Counted from the stretch's first letter, positions 17,668 through 26,475 are shown. The stretch is DNA of 64,000 nucleotides from Minicystis rosea (GCA_001931535.1 CP016211.1:9966377-10030376); one strand, 5' to 3'. Program-made: numbers and translations. Notes: generated by a model from the sequence alone, not told the origin.

Positions 17668-18618
17668 ATGGAGCTCTCGGACCTCGAAGTCTTCCGGGCG
17701 GTGGTCGCGGCGGGCGGCGTGAGCGCGGCCGCGCCGCGCCTCCACCGGGTGCCGTCGAACGTGACGATGCGTGTGCGCAAGTTGGAGGAAGATCTGGGCG
17801 TCCCGCTCTTCCTCCGCGAGAAGAACCGCCTCGAGCTCGCGCCCGCCGGTCGCCTGCTCCTGCCCTATGCCGAGCGGCTGCTCGCGCTGTCGGAGGAGGC
17901 GCGGCAGGCGATCCGCGATCCCGCGCCGCGCGGACCGCTGCGGCTCGGATCGATGGAGAGCACCGCGGCCGCGCGGCTGCCGCGGCCGCTCGCGGCGTAC
18001 CACCGCCGCCATCCCGAGGTCACGGTGGAGCTCTCCACGGGGACGTCGCAGCGCTTGGTCGCGGCGGTCCTCGGCGGCGCGCTCGACGCCGCGCTCGTCG
18101 CCGATCCGAGCGCCGATCCGCGCCTCGCGCGCGTCGCCGTGTTCCGCGAAGAGCTGGTGCTGGTCACCGAAGCGTCGTGCCGGAGCGTCGGCTCGGCGAA
18201 AGAGCTCGCGGGCACGACCGTGCTCGCGTTCGCCGAAGGGTGCGCGTATCGACGGCGGCTCGAGGCGTGGCTCGGCGAGTCGCAGGTGGTGCCCGTGCGG
18301 ATCGCGGAGATCGCGTCGTACCACGCGATGCTCGGGTGCGTCGTGGCGGGGATGGGGATCGCGCTCGTGCCGCGCAGCGTGCTGGAGACGCTGCCGGCGC
18401 GCTCACGGATACGTGCGCACACGCTGCCGAAGCGGTGGAAATGGGCCGAGACGATGCTCGTGTGGCGACGCGCGGCGAGCACCGCGGCCATCGAGGCGCT
18501 CACGGAGACGCTGCGCGCGGAGCAAGCTCACGCCGAGCGTGCGCCGTCCGCTTCGGTCTCGGCGGGCACGGGACGGCGCGGCTCGTCGAGCCATTCCTCC
18601 GGTCGATCCGAAGGGTAG
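17668..18618 (+). CDS. LysR-family transcriptional regulator
   Basis: The 316-aa product has an N-terminal winged helix (M-E-L-S-D-L-E-V-F-R-A-V-V-A-A-G-G-V-S-A-A-A; V-R-K-L-E-E-D-L-G-V-P-L-F-L-R) and a periplasmic-binding-protein-like effector domain from about residue 88 (G-P-L-R-L-G-S-M-E-S-T). The effector is unknown. It is transcribed away from the nitronate monooxygenase gene, its likely target. Its last 30 codons overlap, on the opposite strand, the 3' end of the FAD oxidoreductase gene by 91 bases; the Ser-rich tail after about residue 285 probably reflects that overlap. Confidence 0.9.
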   Translation: MELSDLEVFRAVVAAGGVSAAAPRLHRVPSNVTMRVRKLEEDLGVPLFLREKNRLELAPAGRLLLPYAERLLALSEEARQAIRDPAPRGPLRLGSMESTAAARLPRPLAAYHRRHPEVTVELSTGTSQRLVAAVLGGALDAALVADPSADPRLARVAVFREELVLVTEASCRSVGSAKELAGTTVLAFAEGCAYRRRLEAWLGESQVVPVRIAEIASYHAMLGCVVAGMGIALVPRSVLETLPARSRIRAHTLPKRWKWAETMLVWRRAASTAAIEALTETLRAEQAHAERAPSASVSAGTGRRGSSSHSSGRSEG

Positions 18619-20174
18619 ACGCGGATCGATCCATCCGGCGGCGCGAGCAGATCTTCCAAGCGCTCGGCGTGGAGCACCTTGGCGGCCGCGGCGAGGCCCG
18701 TCATCGCGGTGCCGGCGACGCCGTGGCTCAAGGTGCTCGCGCCGCACGAATAGAGGCCTTCCACGCTGCTCGTGGTGGAGAACGAGAACGGCCCCATCTG
18801 CCATGGAGTCTTGGCGGTGCCGTAGGCGCAACCGTGCGGCGTCTCGCAGTAGAAGTCGTTGCTCAGCGGCGAGGCCACGGAGCGGAAGCGCATGGCGCGG
18901 CCGAGGCCCGGGATCACGTTCTCCGCGGCGGCCACCATCTTGTCGCCGAGCGACTCCTTGAGGCGCTCGTAGTCGGGTCCGCGCTCGTTCGGAGCCGTGC
19001 CCTTCCAGCGCGCGAAGGGCGCGTACGGCACGAAGGTGAACATCTCGATGGTGTGCATCTTGTCGCGCCGGTGGCTCGGATCTTTGAGCGTGGTGATCGC
19101 GAGGAAGAGCCCGTCGACCTGCGCGCCCGGGAGGCTCCGCTCCATGCGCTCGTAGAGCGCGCCCACGTCGCGACGGCGGTACCACCAGTAGTTGCCGGAG
19201 TCGTAGCCGAAGCGGCGCAGATCGAGATCGACCGCGCCGAAGACGCTGATCATGCTCACCGAGTACTCGGCGCGCTGCGCCTTCTCGCGCTCGCGCCCGC
19301 CGTGCTCGGGCGGGAGGAGCTTGCCGAAGGTGACCGCCGGATCGGCGTTGGAGATGATGTTCTGGGCTTGGATGCGCTCCCCCGAGCCGAGCTCGACGCC
19401 CACCGCGCGGCCGCGCTCCACGAGGATGCGCTGCACGCGCGCGCGCAGGCGAATCTGCCCGCCGCGGCGGCGCAGCGCCCTGATGAGCGCGAGCGGAATG
19501 CGCTTGGCCCCGCCGCGCGGGTAGTACGCGCCGTTGTCGTAATGAACGCTCATCGACGCGTGCAGCGGCAGCGAGACGCGCGAGGGCGCGAGCCCGTGGT
19601 TGCCGGACTGCGCGGACAGCACGGCGCGGAGCATCGGATCCTTGATGGTCTTGTCGAGGAGCGCCTTCTGCGTGCGGAAGCCCCAGCGAATCAAGGACGG
19701 CGCGCGGAACGGGACGGTGAGGACCTCGGGGAACGAGAGCAGCCGATCGCATTTGCACACGTCGGCGTTGATGCGATGGCACGTGTCGAAATAGACGCGG
19801 AGGCCTTCGCGCTCGTGCGGGAAGCGCTCGCAGAGGCGCGCGAACCAGCGATCGAAGCCTTTGGGTACGTCGAAGCGCTCGTCCTCGATGAGGAAGTGAT
19901 CGTACCCCTCGGGGTTCATCTCGCAGAACTCGAGGTCATCGCCGAGGCCGAGGCCCTCGTACAGGCGACGCAGGCCACCGCCCGGGCCGAGCTCGCCGAG
20001 GTAGTGAACGCCCGGGCTGAAGCGATACCCCGAAAGCGAGAAGCTCTGGCAAAAGCCGCCGGGCAAGTAGTGCTGCTCGAGCACCAGCACGCGCTGCCCT
20101 GCGCGAGCCAGCGCGACCGCGGCGGTCAAACCGCCGGACCCCGAGCCAATCACGATTGTATCCCAAGCGCGCAT
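18528..20174 (-). CDS. FAD-dependent oxidoreductase, phytoene desaturase/retinol saturase-like
   Basis: The 548-aa product opens with a Rossmann FAD site (T-I-V-I-G-S-G-S-G-G-L-T-A-A-V-A-L-A, then V-L-V-L-E-Q-H-Y-L-P-G-G). It has the family's C-terminal G-L-Y-S-C-G-A-S-T-L-S-H-G-V-A-G-T-A-M-T-G FAD-binding segment. This is the NAD(P)/FAD amine-oxidase-like superfamily that includes phytoene desaturases, carotenoid isomerases and all-trans-retinol 13,14-reductase. The E-Q-H-Y-x-P-G-G motif is nearest the CrtISO/RetSat group. No carotenoid genes flank it, so the substrate is open. The ATG follows GGGGGGAACGG. The 3' end overlaps the LysR gene in convergent orientation. Confidence 0.85.
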   Translation of the reverse strand: MRAWDTIVIGSGSGGLTAAVALARAGQRVLVLEQHYLPGGFCQSFSLSGYRFSPGVHYLGELGPGGGLRRLYEGLGLGDDLEFCEMNPEGYDHFLIEDERFDVPKGFDRWFARLCERFPHEREGLRVYFDTCHRINADVCKCDRLLSFPEVLTVPFRAPSLIRWGFRTQKALLDKTIKDPMLRAVLSAQSGNHGLAPSRVSLPLHASMSVHYDNGAYYPRGGAKRIPLALIRALRRRGGQIRLRARVQRILVERGRAVGVELGSGERIQAQNIISNADPAVTFGKLLPPEHGGREREKAQRAEYSVSMISVFGAVDLDLRRFGYDSGNYWWYRRRDVGALYERMERSLPGAQVDGLFLAITTLKDPSHRRDKMHTIEMFTFVPYAPFARWKGTAPNERGPDYERLKESLGDKMVAAAENVIPGLGRAMRFRSVASPLSNDFYCETPHGCAYGTAKTPWQMGPFSFSTTSSVEGLYSCGASTLSHGVAGTAMTGLAAAAKVLHAERLEDLLAPPDGSIRVYPSDRPEEWLDEPRRPVPAETEADGARSA

Positions 20175-20302
20175 TCCGTTCCCCCCGCTCGCGATGAGGC
20201 TCGTGCCCCTCCTCCTTTGATGGCGAGGGAGCGCGATGGGTGCTCGGGAAGCTGCTCGTTGTCGTGACCGGATCGACCCGAGAAGCGCGTTCGCTTCGAT
20301 CG

Positions 20303-20686
20303 TTACCGAATGAGCCCGAGATCGCGCTTCTCCCGGTTGGTCAGCGGATCGGGGCAGACCGTGGGCTCCACGCGATCGGCCACGCTGCTCTCGCGCATGC
20401 AGGTCTTCCCGGCGATGCGGATGCGCTCGCCAATCTGCAAATCCGCAGGGCAAGGCGTGGGCGTGGAGGGCGAGACGACGGTGTCGTCGACGCGGTAGAT
20501 CTCGCAGCGCGAGGCCGTGCGACCGAGGTAGTAGCGACGCGCGGGGCGACGCGCGGAGGCCGCGGGATCGGGCTCCTTGACGACACTGCCGACGGGCGTG
20601 GGCACATGCTCCGCGCGATCGTGACAAGCGCCGCACGCCAGCAGCGCGAGCGACGCGCACGCTTGAAAGGCCGCGGCGCGGCGCAT
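20303..20686 (-). CDS. Small lipoprotein of unknown function
   Basis: The 127-aa product has a short Arg-rich start, a hydrophobic stretch and a lipobox L-L-A-C, so it should be lipidated. The mature part has five further Cys and a motif R-T-A-S-R-C-E-I-Y-R-V-D-D-T, but no recognised domain. The ATG lies 10 bases after the MlaE stop; a TTG three codons earlier is possible. As the last gene of the rhomboid-lipoprotein-MlaE run it may work with the permease, by position only. Confidence 0.65.
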   Translation of the reverse strand: MRRAAAFQACASLALLACGACHDRAEHVPTPVGSVVKEPDPAASARRPARRYYLGRTASRCEIYRVDDTVVSPSTPTPCPADLQIGERIRIAGKTCMRESSVADRVEPTVCPDPLTNREKRDLGLIR

Positions 20687-20696
20687 GGGGCGCAAC

Positions 20697-21563
20697 TCAG
20701 TGGCCCGAGAAAATGAGGATCGAGAGCTTGGTGAGGAAGAAGTCGGCGATGAGGATGGCGATGGAGATGACCACGACGGTGCGCGTCGTCGCCTGCCCCA
20801 CGCCCTCGGTGCCGCCGCGCGTGATCAAGCCGAAGTGGCAGCCAACGAGCGAGATGATGGCCCCGAAGAAGGGGCACTTGTACATGCCGCTGAAGTAGTC
20901 GTTGAAGTTCACCGAGCCGAGCGAGCTGCGCAGGAAGAAGCCGGGCGGGATGCCGAACTGGGCCGAGGTGATCATCATCGCGCCGGCGAAGCCGAGCACC
21001 AGCGCGAAGGCCCCGAGCACCGGCATGACGACGATGCTGGCGAGCAGGCGCGGAACCACGAGCTTCTTGATCGGATCGGCGCCGAGCGCGCGAATCGCGT
21101 CGATCTGCTCGGTCACCGCCATCGACCCGACCTCGGCCGCGATACCCGCGCCGATGCGGCCGCCGACGATCACCGCCGTCAGCGTGGGCGCGAGCTCGCG
21201 CGAGAAGCTGAGGCCGATGATGCGGCCCGTGTACTCCATGCCGCCGAACTTCTGCAGACCGAAGGCGAACTGCACGGCCATGACCATGCCGACGAAGAGG
21301 CTCGTCACCGAGGCGATCCCCATCGACTGCACGCCGAGCGACTCCATCTGGTAGAGCGTCGACTGAAACTCGAAGGGGCGGCGCCACATGGCCCGGAACG
21401 CGCCCCACGTCATGCTGCCGATCTCGCCGAAGTGCTCGACGAGCGAGGACAGATCGTCGAGCAGGCGCGGCCGCGTGCGGGTGGGTGGTGGCGGGAGGAT
21501 CGATGCGGGCCGCGTCGAAGGCGCCTGCTCGATCGAGGTGGGGGCAGCAGGTTCAGTCTGCAT
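20697..21563 (-). CDS. MlaE-family ABC transporter permease
   Basis: The 288-aa product carries the MlaE/YrbE domain (PF02405). After a Pro-rich N-terminus of about 35 residues come V-G-M-V-M-A-V-Q-F-A-F-G-L-Q, F-S-R-E-L-A-P-T-L-T-A-V-I-V-G-G-R-I-G-A-G-I-A-A-E-V-G-S-M, the conserved T-E-Q-I-D-A-I-R-A-L-G and several membrane helices. MlaE permeases move phospholipids between inner and outer membranes with an MlaF ATPase and an MlaD MCE protein; neither partner is in this window. The start overlaps the preceding lipoprotein gene by 11 bases, so the two are probably translated together. Confidence 0.93.
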   Translation of the reverse strand: MQTEPAAPTSIEQAPSTRPASILPPPPTRTRPRLLDDLSSLVEHFGEIGSMTWGAFRAMWRRPFEFQSTLYQMESLGVQSMGIASVTSLFVGMVMAVQFAFGLQKFGGMEYTGRIIGLSFSRELAPTLTAVIVGGRIGAGIAAEVGSMAVTEQIDAIRALGADPIKKLVVPRLLASIVVMPVLGAFALVLGFAGAMMITSAQFGIPPGFFLRSSLGSVNFNDYFSGMYKCPFFGAIISLVGCHFGLITRGGTEGVGQATTRTVVVISIAILIADFFLTKLSILIFSGH

Positions 21564-22074
21564 GGGCGCCGACAGTGGAGAAGCCGCGGGCGAAGCGATC
21601 GAACTCGGCCGCGCCGCGGTCGAACTGGGCAGGCGCCGCCATGTACGCGAGATCGTACACGCAGCCGTCCTTCTTGAGGACCCACACGGCGAACTTCATG
21701 GGCACGCCGTCGAGCTTGGCGCGGATCACGGTGCGCATCGCCTCCCGCTTGTCGAAGGGAAAGACCTTCTGCTCCAAGATCTCTCGCTCCGTGAAGCGGA
21801 TGAAGAGGTGCTGCGTGAGCGCTTCGAGAGGGACGTCCTCTCCATCGACGCCGCAGCGACCATTGACGACGATGGTCGCGCCTTCGGCGTCGTCGCGGTA
21901 CGCGAGCGCGGTGTGCGACGCGGGAACGCGCCGCCAGCTCGGGCCGAGCTGACCGATGCGGAACGTGAAGTTGTCTCCGCGATAGACGTCACCGCTCAAG
22001 CCACCGCAGCCGGCGGACGCGAGGATCACGGCAGCGAGGAGAGGTCGGAGAGGACGCAACGGGAGACGCATCAC
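21553..22074 (-). CDS. Lipoprotein upstream of the MlaE permease
   Basis: The 173-aa product has a signal peptide ending in lipobox A-S-A-G-C-G-G. Its mature domain reads like a PsbP-like or generic lipoprotein fold (Y-R-G-D-N-F-T-F-R-I-G near the start; F-A-V-W-V-L-K-K-D-G-C-V-Y-D-L-A-Y). The overlap with the MlaE gene suggests a role in the same envelope lipid system. No precise function is recognised. Confidence 0.75.
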   Translation of the reverse strand: MMRLPLRPLRPLLAAVILASAGCGGLSGDVYRGDNFTFRIGQLGPSWRRVPASHTALAYRDDAEGATIVVNGRCGVDGEDVPLEALTQHLFIRFTEREILEQKVFPFDKREAMRTVIRAKLDGVPMKFAVWVLKKDGCVYDLAYMAAPAQFDRGAAEFDRFARGFSTVGAHAD

Positions 22075-22101
22075 TAGCAGCCGGACGCTAGCACCGTACG
22101 G

Positions 22102-22878
22102 TCATCTGTCCCAGGGGCGATGCGGCGGCGACGTGTAGTAGTACCCCTCCGGGGGTGGGCGCCGAGCCCGCGAGCGGAAGCCGTCCCACCGCGGATGCTC
22201 ACGACGCGGAGCCCTCGGAAGAAACACACGCACCAGAAACAGGCCCGCCACGAAGCCTCCGAGATGCGCGAAGAACGCGACGCCGCCGCCCATCATCGAG
22301 CTCGATCCGAAGGCGTAGAGCAGGTTCACCACGAAGAACTCGAGGATCACGAACCACGCCGGCAGCTCGAGGAAGAGGCCGAAGAAGAGCCATAGGAGCG
22401 GGATCGGATTGAGGACCGTGATCGGCGAGCGCGGATAGAGCGACCCGTACGCCGCGAGGACGCCCGCGATCGCGCCCGAGGCGCCGACCATGGGCACATT
22501 CGAGTAGGGTCCGACCATCACCTGCGCAAGAGCCGCAGCGAGACCGCAGAGCAGGTAGAAGCCGAGGTAGCGGCCACGACCCAGCGCATCCTCGACGTTG
22601 TCGCCGAAGATCCAGAGAAACAGCATGTTGCCGCCGATGTGCACCCACGACGTCGGGTCGTGCATGAACATGCTGGTAAGTACATTGACCGCTCCCCCGA
22701 TCGGATGGGCCATGAGCTGCGCGGGCACGAGGCCATAGGCTTCGAGCAACCTCGGTGCGGGCACGCCCGCGGCGATCACGAGGCGCTCCCACCCGAAGAC
22801 GATGACGTTCAGCGCGATGAGCAGGTAGTTGACAATCGGCACCCGTCGCGCTGGCAGCCGGTCACGCAGAGGCAACAT
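22102..22878 (-). CDS. Rhomboid-family intramembrane serine protease
   Basis: The 258-aa product has at least six membrane helices and the rhomboid signature. The H-I-G-G-N-M-L-F-L-W-I-F-G-D segment is at residues 80-93, the nucleophile is S134 in V-G-A-S-G-A-I-A-G, and the catalytic His is H205 in A-H-L-G-G-F-V-A-G. Rhomboids cleave transmembrane substrates within the bilayer. The C-terminal tail is Arg/Pro/Tyr-rich. It lies 27 bases upstream of the lipoprotein-MlaE genes on the same strand and is divergent from cysS. Confidence 0.93.
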   Translation of the reverse strand: MLPLRDRLPARRVPIVNYLLIALNVIVFGWERLVIAAGVPAPRLLEAYGLVPAQLMAHPIGGAVNVLTSMFMHDPTSWVHIGGNMLFLWIFGDNVEDALGRGRYLGFYLLCGLAAALAQVMVGPYSNVPMVGASGAIAGVLAAYGSLYPRSPITVLNPIPLLWLFFGLFLELPAWFVILEFFVVNLLYAFGSSSMMGGGVAFFAHLGGFVAGLFLVRVFLPRAPRREHPRWDGFRSRARRPPPEGYYYTSPPHRPWDR

Positions 22879-23044
22879 CGTGCCACTCCATAGTCACCGG
22901 CCGACGTCGGGACCACCCGTGCGCCGCCGACGCACGCGCGGCGCCCCGGCCGGACGCCCGGCGCACGGGCTCCACGTTCGCCGCCGATTTCGCGAGGCCG
23001 CGGCGTGACACCCCGAGGATGGCTTGATACACGAAGAGGCCGAA

Positions 23045-24628
23045 ATGCCAGCCCTGCGCCTCCGTCTCCACGACACGCTCACCGGCAAGCTCACGCCCCT
23101 CGTCCCCAAGCGGCCCGGCGAGGTCCGCATCTACACGTGCGGACCGACGACCTACGACGTCGCGCACATCGGGCACGCGCGCGCGGCCCTCGCGCCCGAC
23201 ATCTTGGTACGCCACCTGCGCGCGCAGGGCCTCCAGGTCACGTACGTGCGCAACATCACGGACGTCGACGACAAGATCCTGAAGCGCGCCGGCGAGCAAG
23301 GCATCGCCCCCACCGAGCTGTCCGCGAAGATGGCGCTGCTCTACCAGGAAGACGTCGGCCGCATCGGCTGCGTCGAGCCCGACGTGCAGCCCAAGGTCTC
23401 GGAGCACATCCCCGAGATCATCGCGCTCATCCAAACGCTGATCGCGCGCGGCACGGCCTACGAAGTGAAGATGCCGAGCGGCGCGCACGACGTGTATTAC
23501 GCGGTCCGCGCCTTCCCGAGCTACGGCAAGCTCTCCAAGCGCAACATCGACGACATGTGCGTGGGCGCGCGCGTCGAGGCCAACGAGGAGAAGCGCGATC
23601 CCCTCGATTTCGCGCTCTGGAAGGGCGTCAGCGGCGAGGGCTGGGGTTGGGACAGCCCGTGGGGCAAGGGCCGCCCCGGGTGGCACATCGAGTGCTCGGC
23701 GATGGCGGAGCGCTACCTCGGGCACGGCTTCGACGTGCACTGCGGAGGGATGGATCTGATCTTCCCTCACCACGAAAACGAGATCGCGCAGAGCGAGGCC
23801 GCGCACCCCGACGCCGGGCCCTTCGTCGAGCTCTGGATCCACAACGGCTTCGTCAACATCGACAAAGAGAAGATGGCGAAGTCGCTCGGCAACTTCGTCA
23901 CCATGCGCGACGTGCTCGCGCGCAACGACGCCGAGGCGCTCCGTTACTTCCTGCTCACGGTGCACCATCGCGGGCCGATCCAGTTCGACACCGAGAAGCT
24001 CGCCGATGGCCGCGTGATCTTCCCCGGCGTCGTGGAGGCGGAGCGACGGGTCGATTACCTGTATCAAGCGGTGACGCGGCTCATGTCGATCGGCGTCCCG
24101 AGCCCGGGCGGCACCGCGCCCGCGAAGATGCCGAAGGACCTCGTGCCCTTCACCAAGATCGCCACCGACGCGCGCTCCCGCGTGGACGCGGCGCTCGACG
24201 AGGATCTCAACACCCCCGTGGCCCTCGCGGTCCTCGCCGAGGTGGCGAAGGCAGCGAACGAGCTGGCCGATCTGGTGCAGAGACGGCGGAAGGACGCCGA
24301 GCTCACGCGGCTCGCGCCCTTCGTGGCCGCGCAGCTCCTGATCGCGCTGCGCCTCGCCGCCGAGCCGCTCGGTCTCTTGCCAGTGTCGCCCGAGGCGTAC
24401 CGCGAGCGGACCCAGAAGCAGCGCCTCGAGCTTTTGGGGATGACGGCGGCGCAGATCGATGCGCGCCTCGCCGAGCGCACCGCGGCGCGCGCCGCCAAGG
24501 ACTTCGCGCGGGCCGACGCCATCCGGAAAGAGATGGATGCGCTCGGCATCGAGGTCGCCGATAGCCCCGAAGGGACGACCTGGCGGGTCGGTCCCATCGG
24601 CGCCGCAGCGATCGCCGCGCTCGCGTAG
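23045..24628 (+). CDS. cysS: Cysteinyl-tRNA synthetase
   Basis: The 527-aa class I synthetase charges tRNA-Cys with cysteine using ATP. Visible are the zinc-ligand start C-G-P-T-T-Y-D, the HIGH motif in V-A-H-I-G-H-A-R, W-H-I-E-C-S-A-M, F-P-H-H-E-N-E-I and the K-M-A-K-S-L-G-N loop. The C-terminal DALR and anticodon region follows. At 527 aa it is longer than the common 460-480. I chose the ATG with GAAGAGG eight bases upstream over a TTG seven codons earlier. Confidence 0.96.
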   Translation: MPALRLRLHDTLTGKLTPLVPKRPGEVRIYTCGPTTYDVAHIGHARAALAPDILVRHLRAQGLQVTYVRNITDVDDKILKRAGEQGIAPTELSAKMALLYQEDVGRIGCVEPDVQPKVSEHIPEIIALIQTLIARGTAYEVKMPSGAHDVYYAVRAFPSYGKLSKRNIDDMCVGARVEANEEKRDPLDFALWKGVSGEGWGWDSPWGKGRPGWHIECSAMAERYLGHGFDVHCGGMDLIFPHHENEIAQSEAAHPDAGPFVELWIHNGFVNIDKEKMAKSLGNFVTMRDVLARNDAEALRYFLLTVHHRGPIQFDTEKLADGRVIFPGVVEAERRVDYLYQAVTRLMSIGVPSPGGTAPAKMPKDLVPFTKIATDARSRVDAALDEDLNTPVALAVLAEVAKAANELADLVQRRRKDAELTRLAPFVAAQLLIALRLAAEPLGLLPVSPEAYRERTQKQRLELLGMTAAQIDARLAERTAARAAKDFARADAIRKEMDALGIEVADSPEGTTWRVGPIGAAAIAALA

Positions 24629-24687
24629 GCCCAAGGGGAAACGGGGCGGTGCGCGTCGCAAGTCGCGTGCCGCAAGAGTGGACGAGC

Positions 24688-24718
24688 TACCGGCGCGGAC
24701 TTACGTTGCGCGCCGGTA
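24688..24718. terminator. Hairpin after cysS
   Basis: TACCGGCGCG and CGCGCCGGTA form a perfect 10-base stem with an 11-base loop, 60 bases past the cysS stop. No T-tract follows, so it is terminator-like only. Confidence 0.5.
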
Positions 24719-24766
24719 ACAACCCAAACCCCAGCCGAGGCCGATCTCCAGCCTCATCTCCGAGCC

Positions 24767-25720
24767 ATGGCGAAGGACCTTTACGAGGTGCTCGGCGTTC
24801 CGCGTAACGCCGACGAGGAGACGATCAAGAAGGCGTTCCGCAAGCTCGCCATGAAGTACCACCCGGACAAGAACCCGGGGAAGGCGAACGAGCAACGCTT
24901 CAAGGAGGTCAATCAGGCCAACGAGGTCCTGAGCGACGCCAAGAAGCGCGCCCTCTACGACGAGTTCGGCGAAGAGAGCCTCTCACAGGGCTTCGACGCC
25001 GAGCGCGCCCGCGTGATCCGTCAATACGGCGGTATGCCGCGCGGGGCCCGCGGCGGCGCGCCGCGCGGCGGCGGCTTCGACGTGCAGGAGATCTTCGGCA
25101 ACGCCGGCGCCGGCGGCGCGGACGTCAACGATCTCTTCGGTGACCTCTTCGGCGGCCGCGTCCGCGGCGGCCCACGCGCCCGCGGGCCCATGCGCGGTCA
25201 AGACATGGAGTCGTCGGTCACCATCGACTTCGCCTCGGCCGTGAAGGGCACGCAGCTCCAGCTCCAGCGCGAGGGCGAGTCGGTCACCGTGCGCATCCCC
25301 CCGGGCGCCAACGAAGGCAGCCGCCTGCGCATCCCCGGCCAAGGCAGCCCCGGCATGAACGGCGGCCCCGCGGGCGATTTGCTGCTCACCATCCACGTCA
25401 CCCCGCACCCGCATTTCCGGCGCGAAGGCGACGATTTGCACCTCGACGTGCCCATCACCCTCGCCGAGGCGTATCGCGGCGAGAAGATCCGCATTCCCAC
25501 GCCCGACGGCGAAGTCACCCTCAAAGTGCCTCCGCGCACGCAGAGCGGGCAGGTCACGCGCCTCCGCGGCAAGGGCGTGACCCGCAAGGGCAAGGAGCCC
25601 GGCGATCTCTACGTGAAGTTCATCGTCCACGTGCCCACGAGCGACGATCCCGAGGTCGCCAAAGCCATCGACGTCCTGGCCCCGACGGTGCCCGATCCGC
25701 GCACGGGTCTGAGCTTCTGA
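24767..25720 (+). CDS. DnaJ/CbpA-type (class B) J-domain co-chaperone
   Basis: The 317-aa product has an N-terminal J domain with H32-P33-D34 (K-Y-H-P-D-K-N-P-G) that stimulates the DnaK ATPase. A Gly/Arg-rich linker follows (about residues 85-145), then two beta-sandwich substrate-binding domains (D-L-L-L-T-I-H-V-T-P-H-P-H-F-R-R; G-D-L-Y-V-K-F-I-V-H-V-P). The Cys-rich zinc domain of true DnaJ is absent, which places it with CbpA/DnaJ2. It follows cysS in the same direction but is separated by a hairpin, so it is probably transcribed separately. Confidence 0.92.
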   Translation: MAKDLYEVLGVPRNADEETIKKAFRKLAMKYHPDKNPGKANEQRFKEVNQANEVLSDAKKRALYDEFGEESLSQGFDAERARVIRQYGGMPRGARGGAPRGGGFDVQEIFGNAGAGGADVNDLFGDLFGGRVRGGPRARGPMRGQDMESSVTIDFASAVKGTQLQLQREGESVTVRIPPGANEGSRLRIPGQGSPGMNGGPAGDLLLTIHVTPHPHFRREGDDLHLDVPITLAEAYRGEKIRIPTPDGEVTLKVPPRTQSGQVTRLRGKGVTRKGKEPGDLYVKFIVHVPTSDDPEVAKAIDVLAPTVPDPRTGLSF

Positions 25721-25731
25721 TTCACCCGCTC

Positions 25732-25762
25732 GAGAGCCCATTCCTTCGCGGAATGGGCTCTC
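25732..25762. terminator. Strong hairpin terminator after the J-protein gene
   Basis: GAGAGCCCATTCC and GGAATGGGCTCTC form a perfect 13-base stem with a TTCGC loop, starting 11 bases after the stop codon. It is followed by a C-rich run rather than T's. Confidence 0.75.
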
Positions 25763-25880
25763 CCCTGCCCTCCTCATCTCCGAGATTCGGAATCCCCCCA
25801 AGCCCCTTCGAGGATGCCAATCGTGGGCATCCGTGCGGCGAAGGGGTCGGGCGTGCTCGCGGATCGCGAGCATCGATTGG

Positions 25881-26000
25881 CAGCCTGTTGATTTTCGTCG
25901 CGAGCGCTCCGAAGCTAGCGCGCCCGACCGAGGAATCCTCTGCGATTTTGAGGGAGGGCGACCGACGATTCGGAGCGCACAGCAGAAGATCAACAGGCTG
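25881..26000. mobile_element. MITE-like element with terminal inverted repeats
   Basis: A 120-base stretch begins CAGCCTGTTGATTTTC and ends with the near-perfect inverse GAAGATCAACAGGCTG. The inverted match continues inward to CGCTCCGAA on the left and TTCGGAGCG on the right, making imperfect terminal repeats of about 35 bases. No coding capacity is present. The right end abuts the TAA of the GlsB-like gene. This is the form of a non-autonomous element mobilised by an IS located elsewhere. No clear target duplication is seen. Confidence 0.6.
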
Positions 26001-26279
26001 TTAGACGTATCGCCGTCTGCGGATGAGGCTCACCAATCCGAGCAGGACGATGGCGCCGAGGATCGACCAGACGACCTCGATCGTCACCGACTCGATGCGC
26101 AGCGCGAGCACCGAAGGCAGGCCGAGCACACGGGCCAACCATCCGCCCAAGAGGGCGCCGACGAAGCCGACGGCGATGGAGGCGAGGAGGCCTCCGGGGC
26201 TATAGCCCACGATGGCCTCGGCGATTCCACCGCAAATCGCGCCCACGACGAGGAGCACCAACAACCCGAGCAGCGACAT
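26001..26279 (-). CDS. GlsB/YeaQ/YmgE-family membrane protein
   Basis: The 92-aa product has about three membrane helices with the family Gly pattern (V-V-G-A-I-C-G-G-I-A-E-A-I-V-G near the start; G-F-V-G-A-L-L-G-G-W-L-A-R). Usual members are 80-90 aa and stress-linked, with unknown biochemical role. Its stop codon lies immediately beside the MITE-like element, so the 3' end may have been reshaped by insertion. Confidence 0.85.
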   Translation of the reverse strand: MSLLGLLVLLVVGAICGGIAEAIVGYSPGGLLASIAVGFVGALLGGWLARVLGLPSVLALRIESVTIEVVWSILGAIVLLGLVSLIRRRRYV

Positions 26280-26475
26280 GGGAGTCTCCGTGCAGAAACG
26301 TGGCTCCAGCCGAGCTTTGCAGCCGTCGTGCCGCGAGGGACGTGCAGCGCGATCCCAGAATCCAGCCGACGAGCTTCATCCGACGACGGCCCGACGAGCC
26401 CGACGCGCCGCCCTGGTTCTTGACAGCGCGGCCCATTCTCGTTGTCCTCACGGGCGGCGGGGAAAAGGAGCGTGC

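Noticed and set aside
17512..18324. Longer frame for the nitronate monooxygenase starting at 18324.
   Set aside because: The extra part is antisense to the LysR gene and lacks family similarity; the ATG at 17511 has GAAGGAG.
23024..23044. TTG start for cysS, seven codons upstream.
   Set aside because: The ATG at 23045 has a better-placed ribosome site and gives the usual CysS N-terminus.
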